A DNA stretch of 30,083 bases. Source: a virus. Below the pieces are notes generated by a model that made no database searches, had not been told where the DNA came from, and saw only the letters and a program-made list of their open reading frames with translations. Both the position numbers and the translations under genes were made by a program. The DNA is taken from the IMG/VR virus record IMGVR_UViG_3300035681_000094, positions 1 to 30,083 of that record. The stretch is one strand, 5' to 3'. Below are positions 29,674 through 30,083 of this stretch, in pieces; the stretch's first letter is position 1; every line of letters begins with the position of its first letter.

Positions 29674-30083
29674 ATGGCTATCCAGCTCAAACGCTCCTCC
29701 GCCATCGGGCGCTCGGGAGTCAAACTCCTGGTCTACGGCGCTGCTGGCGCGGGCAAAACGTCGCTGATCCCGACGCTTCCGAAGCCAATCGTGCTTAGCG
29801 CCGAAGGCGGCCTGCTCTCGATCGCCGACGCGGATGTTCCGTTCATCGAGATCAAGTCGATTGCCGACCTGCACGAGGCGTACGCCTGGCTCGTCGGCTC
29901 TGCCGAGGCGATGGAGTTCGAGTCGGTCGCGCTCGACAGCATCAGCGAAATCGCCGAGGTCGTTCTTAACGCCGAGAAGAAGGCAACAAAAGACCCCCGC
30001 CAGGCATACGGCGCCATGCAGGAGCAGATGGCCGATCTCATTCGCGCCTTCCGTGACCTGCCTGGGCGGCACGTCTACATGAG
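29674..30083 (+). CDS. AAA_24/Sak4-like ATP-binding recombination protein (truncated by window)
   Basis: The first 136 residues of a RecA-fold ATPase that runs off the right edge. It opens MAIQLKRSSAIGRSGVKLLVYGAAGAGKT with Walker A GAAGAGKT at 22-29, followed by the LPKPIVLSAEGGLLSI segment typical of phage AAA_24 proteins, and Walker B SVALDS at about 84-89. Such proteins (Sak4 group) are RecA-core single-strand annealing/recombination ATPases of phages, usually in early operons with exonuclease or SSB. A purine-rich stretch (TAGGGGGAA) precedes the ATG at 29674. The exact subgroup is not certain from half a protein. Confidence 0.8.
   Translation, partial: MAIQLKRSSAIGRSGVKLLVYGAAGAGKTSLIPTLPKPIVLSAEGGLLSIADADVPFIEIKSIADLHEAYAWLVGSAEAMEFESVALDSISEIAEVVLNAEKKATKDPRQAYGAMQEQMADLIRAFRDLPGRHVYM

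Overview
This window is part of a tailed bacteriophage (or prophage) genome with a P22-like, short-tailed (podovirus) virion. The evidence is a near-complete run of P22 morphogenesis homologues in P22 order, read right to left on the minus strand: small and large terminase, portal (gp1), scaffold (gp8), coat (gp5), tail factor gp4, tail hub gp10, a protein in the gp26 needle position, gp14, and three ejection proteins in the gp7, gp20 and gp16 positions. A protein with a P22-tailspike-like head-binding domain follows. The host cannot be read from the sequence. P22-type virion genes and generally high GC suggest a Gram-negative proteobacterium. No integrase, tRNA or CRISPR array is present in the window.

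Layout from right to left. At the right edge (29373-30083) a compact divergent control region separates a rightward early unit (a 63-codon gene, then a truncated AAA/Sak4-like ATPase) from a leftward unit that starts with a P22-type Cro. Cro overlaps a primase-polymerase/RecA-fold helicase gene. After the helicase comes the largest gap of the leftward cluster (about 140 bp), holding an array of TGTCCCA repeats at mostly 10-bp spacing and an inverted repeat. Beyond it lie an HNH nuclease, DUF3310, TerS, TerL and portal.

Two cassettes interrupt the P22 order. Four non-P22 structural genes (19579-22472), including a LamG-like/22-residue-repeat/coiled-coil protein, sit between portal and scaffold. 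Between gp4 and gp10 (9761-16349) sit three tailspike paralogues, two small lysis-type membrane proteins and three small conserved phage genes. The left end carries the ejection proteins, a head-binding fibre, a small partner protein and a truncated M15-peptidase endolysin.

How it works together: Cro and the divergent promoters set early transcription. Prim-Pol/helicase replicates the DNA, with the ATPase probably serving recombination. HNH, TerS and TerL package DNA through the portal into a scaffold-built capsid. Gp4, gp10 and the needle-position protein close the tail, and the spikes and fibre probably bind surface polysaccharide. The ejection proteins enter the cell ahead of the DNA. The most unusual gene is the gp16-position protein (1712-4510), which joins an ADP-ribosyltransferase-like domain and a ParB-like domain to a putative ejection-protein scaffold, suggesting an effector delivered with the genome.
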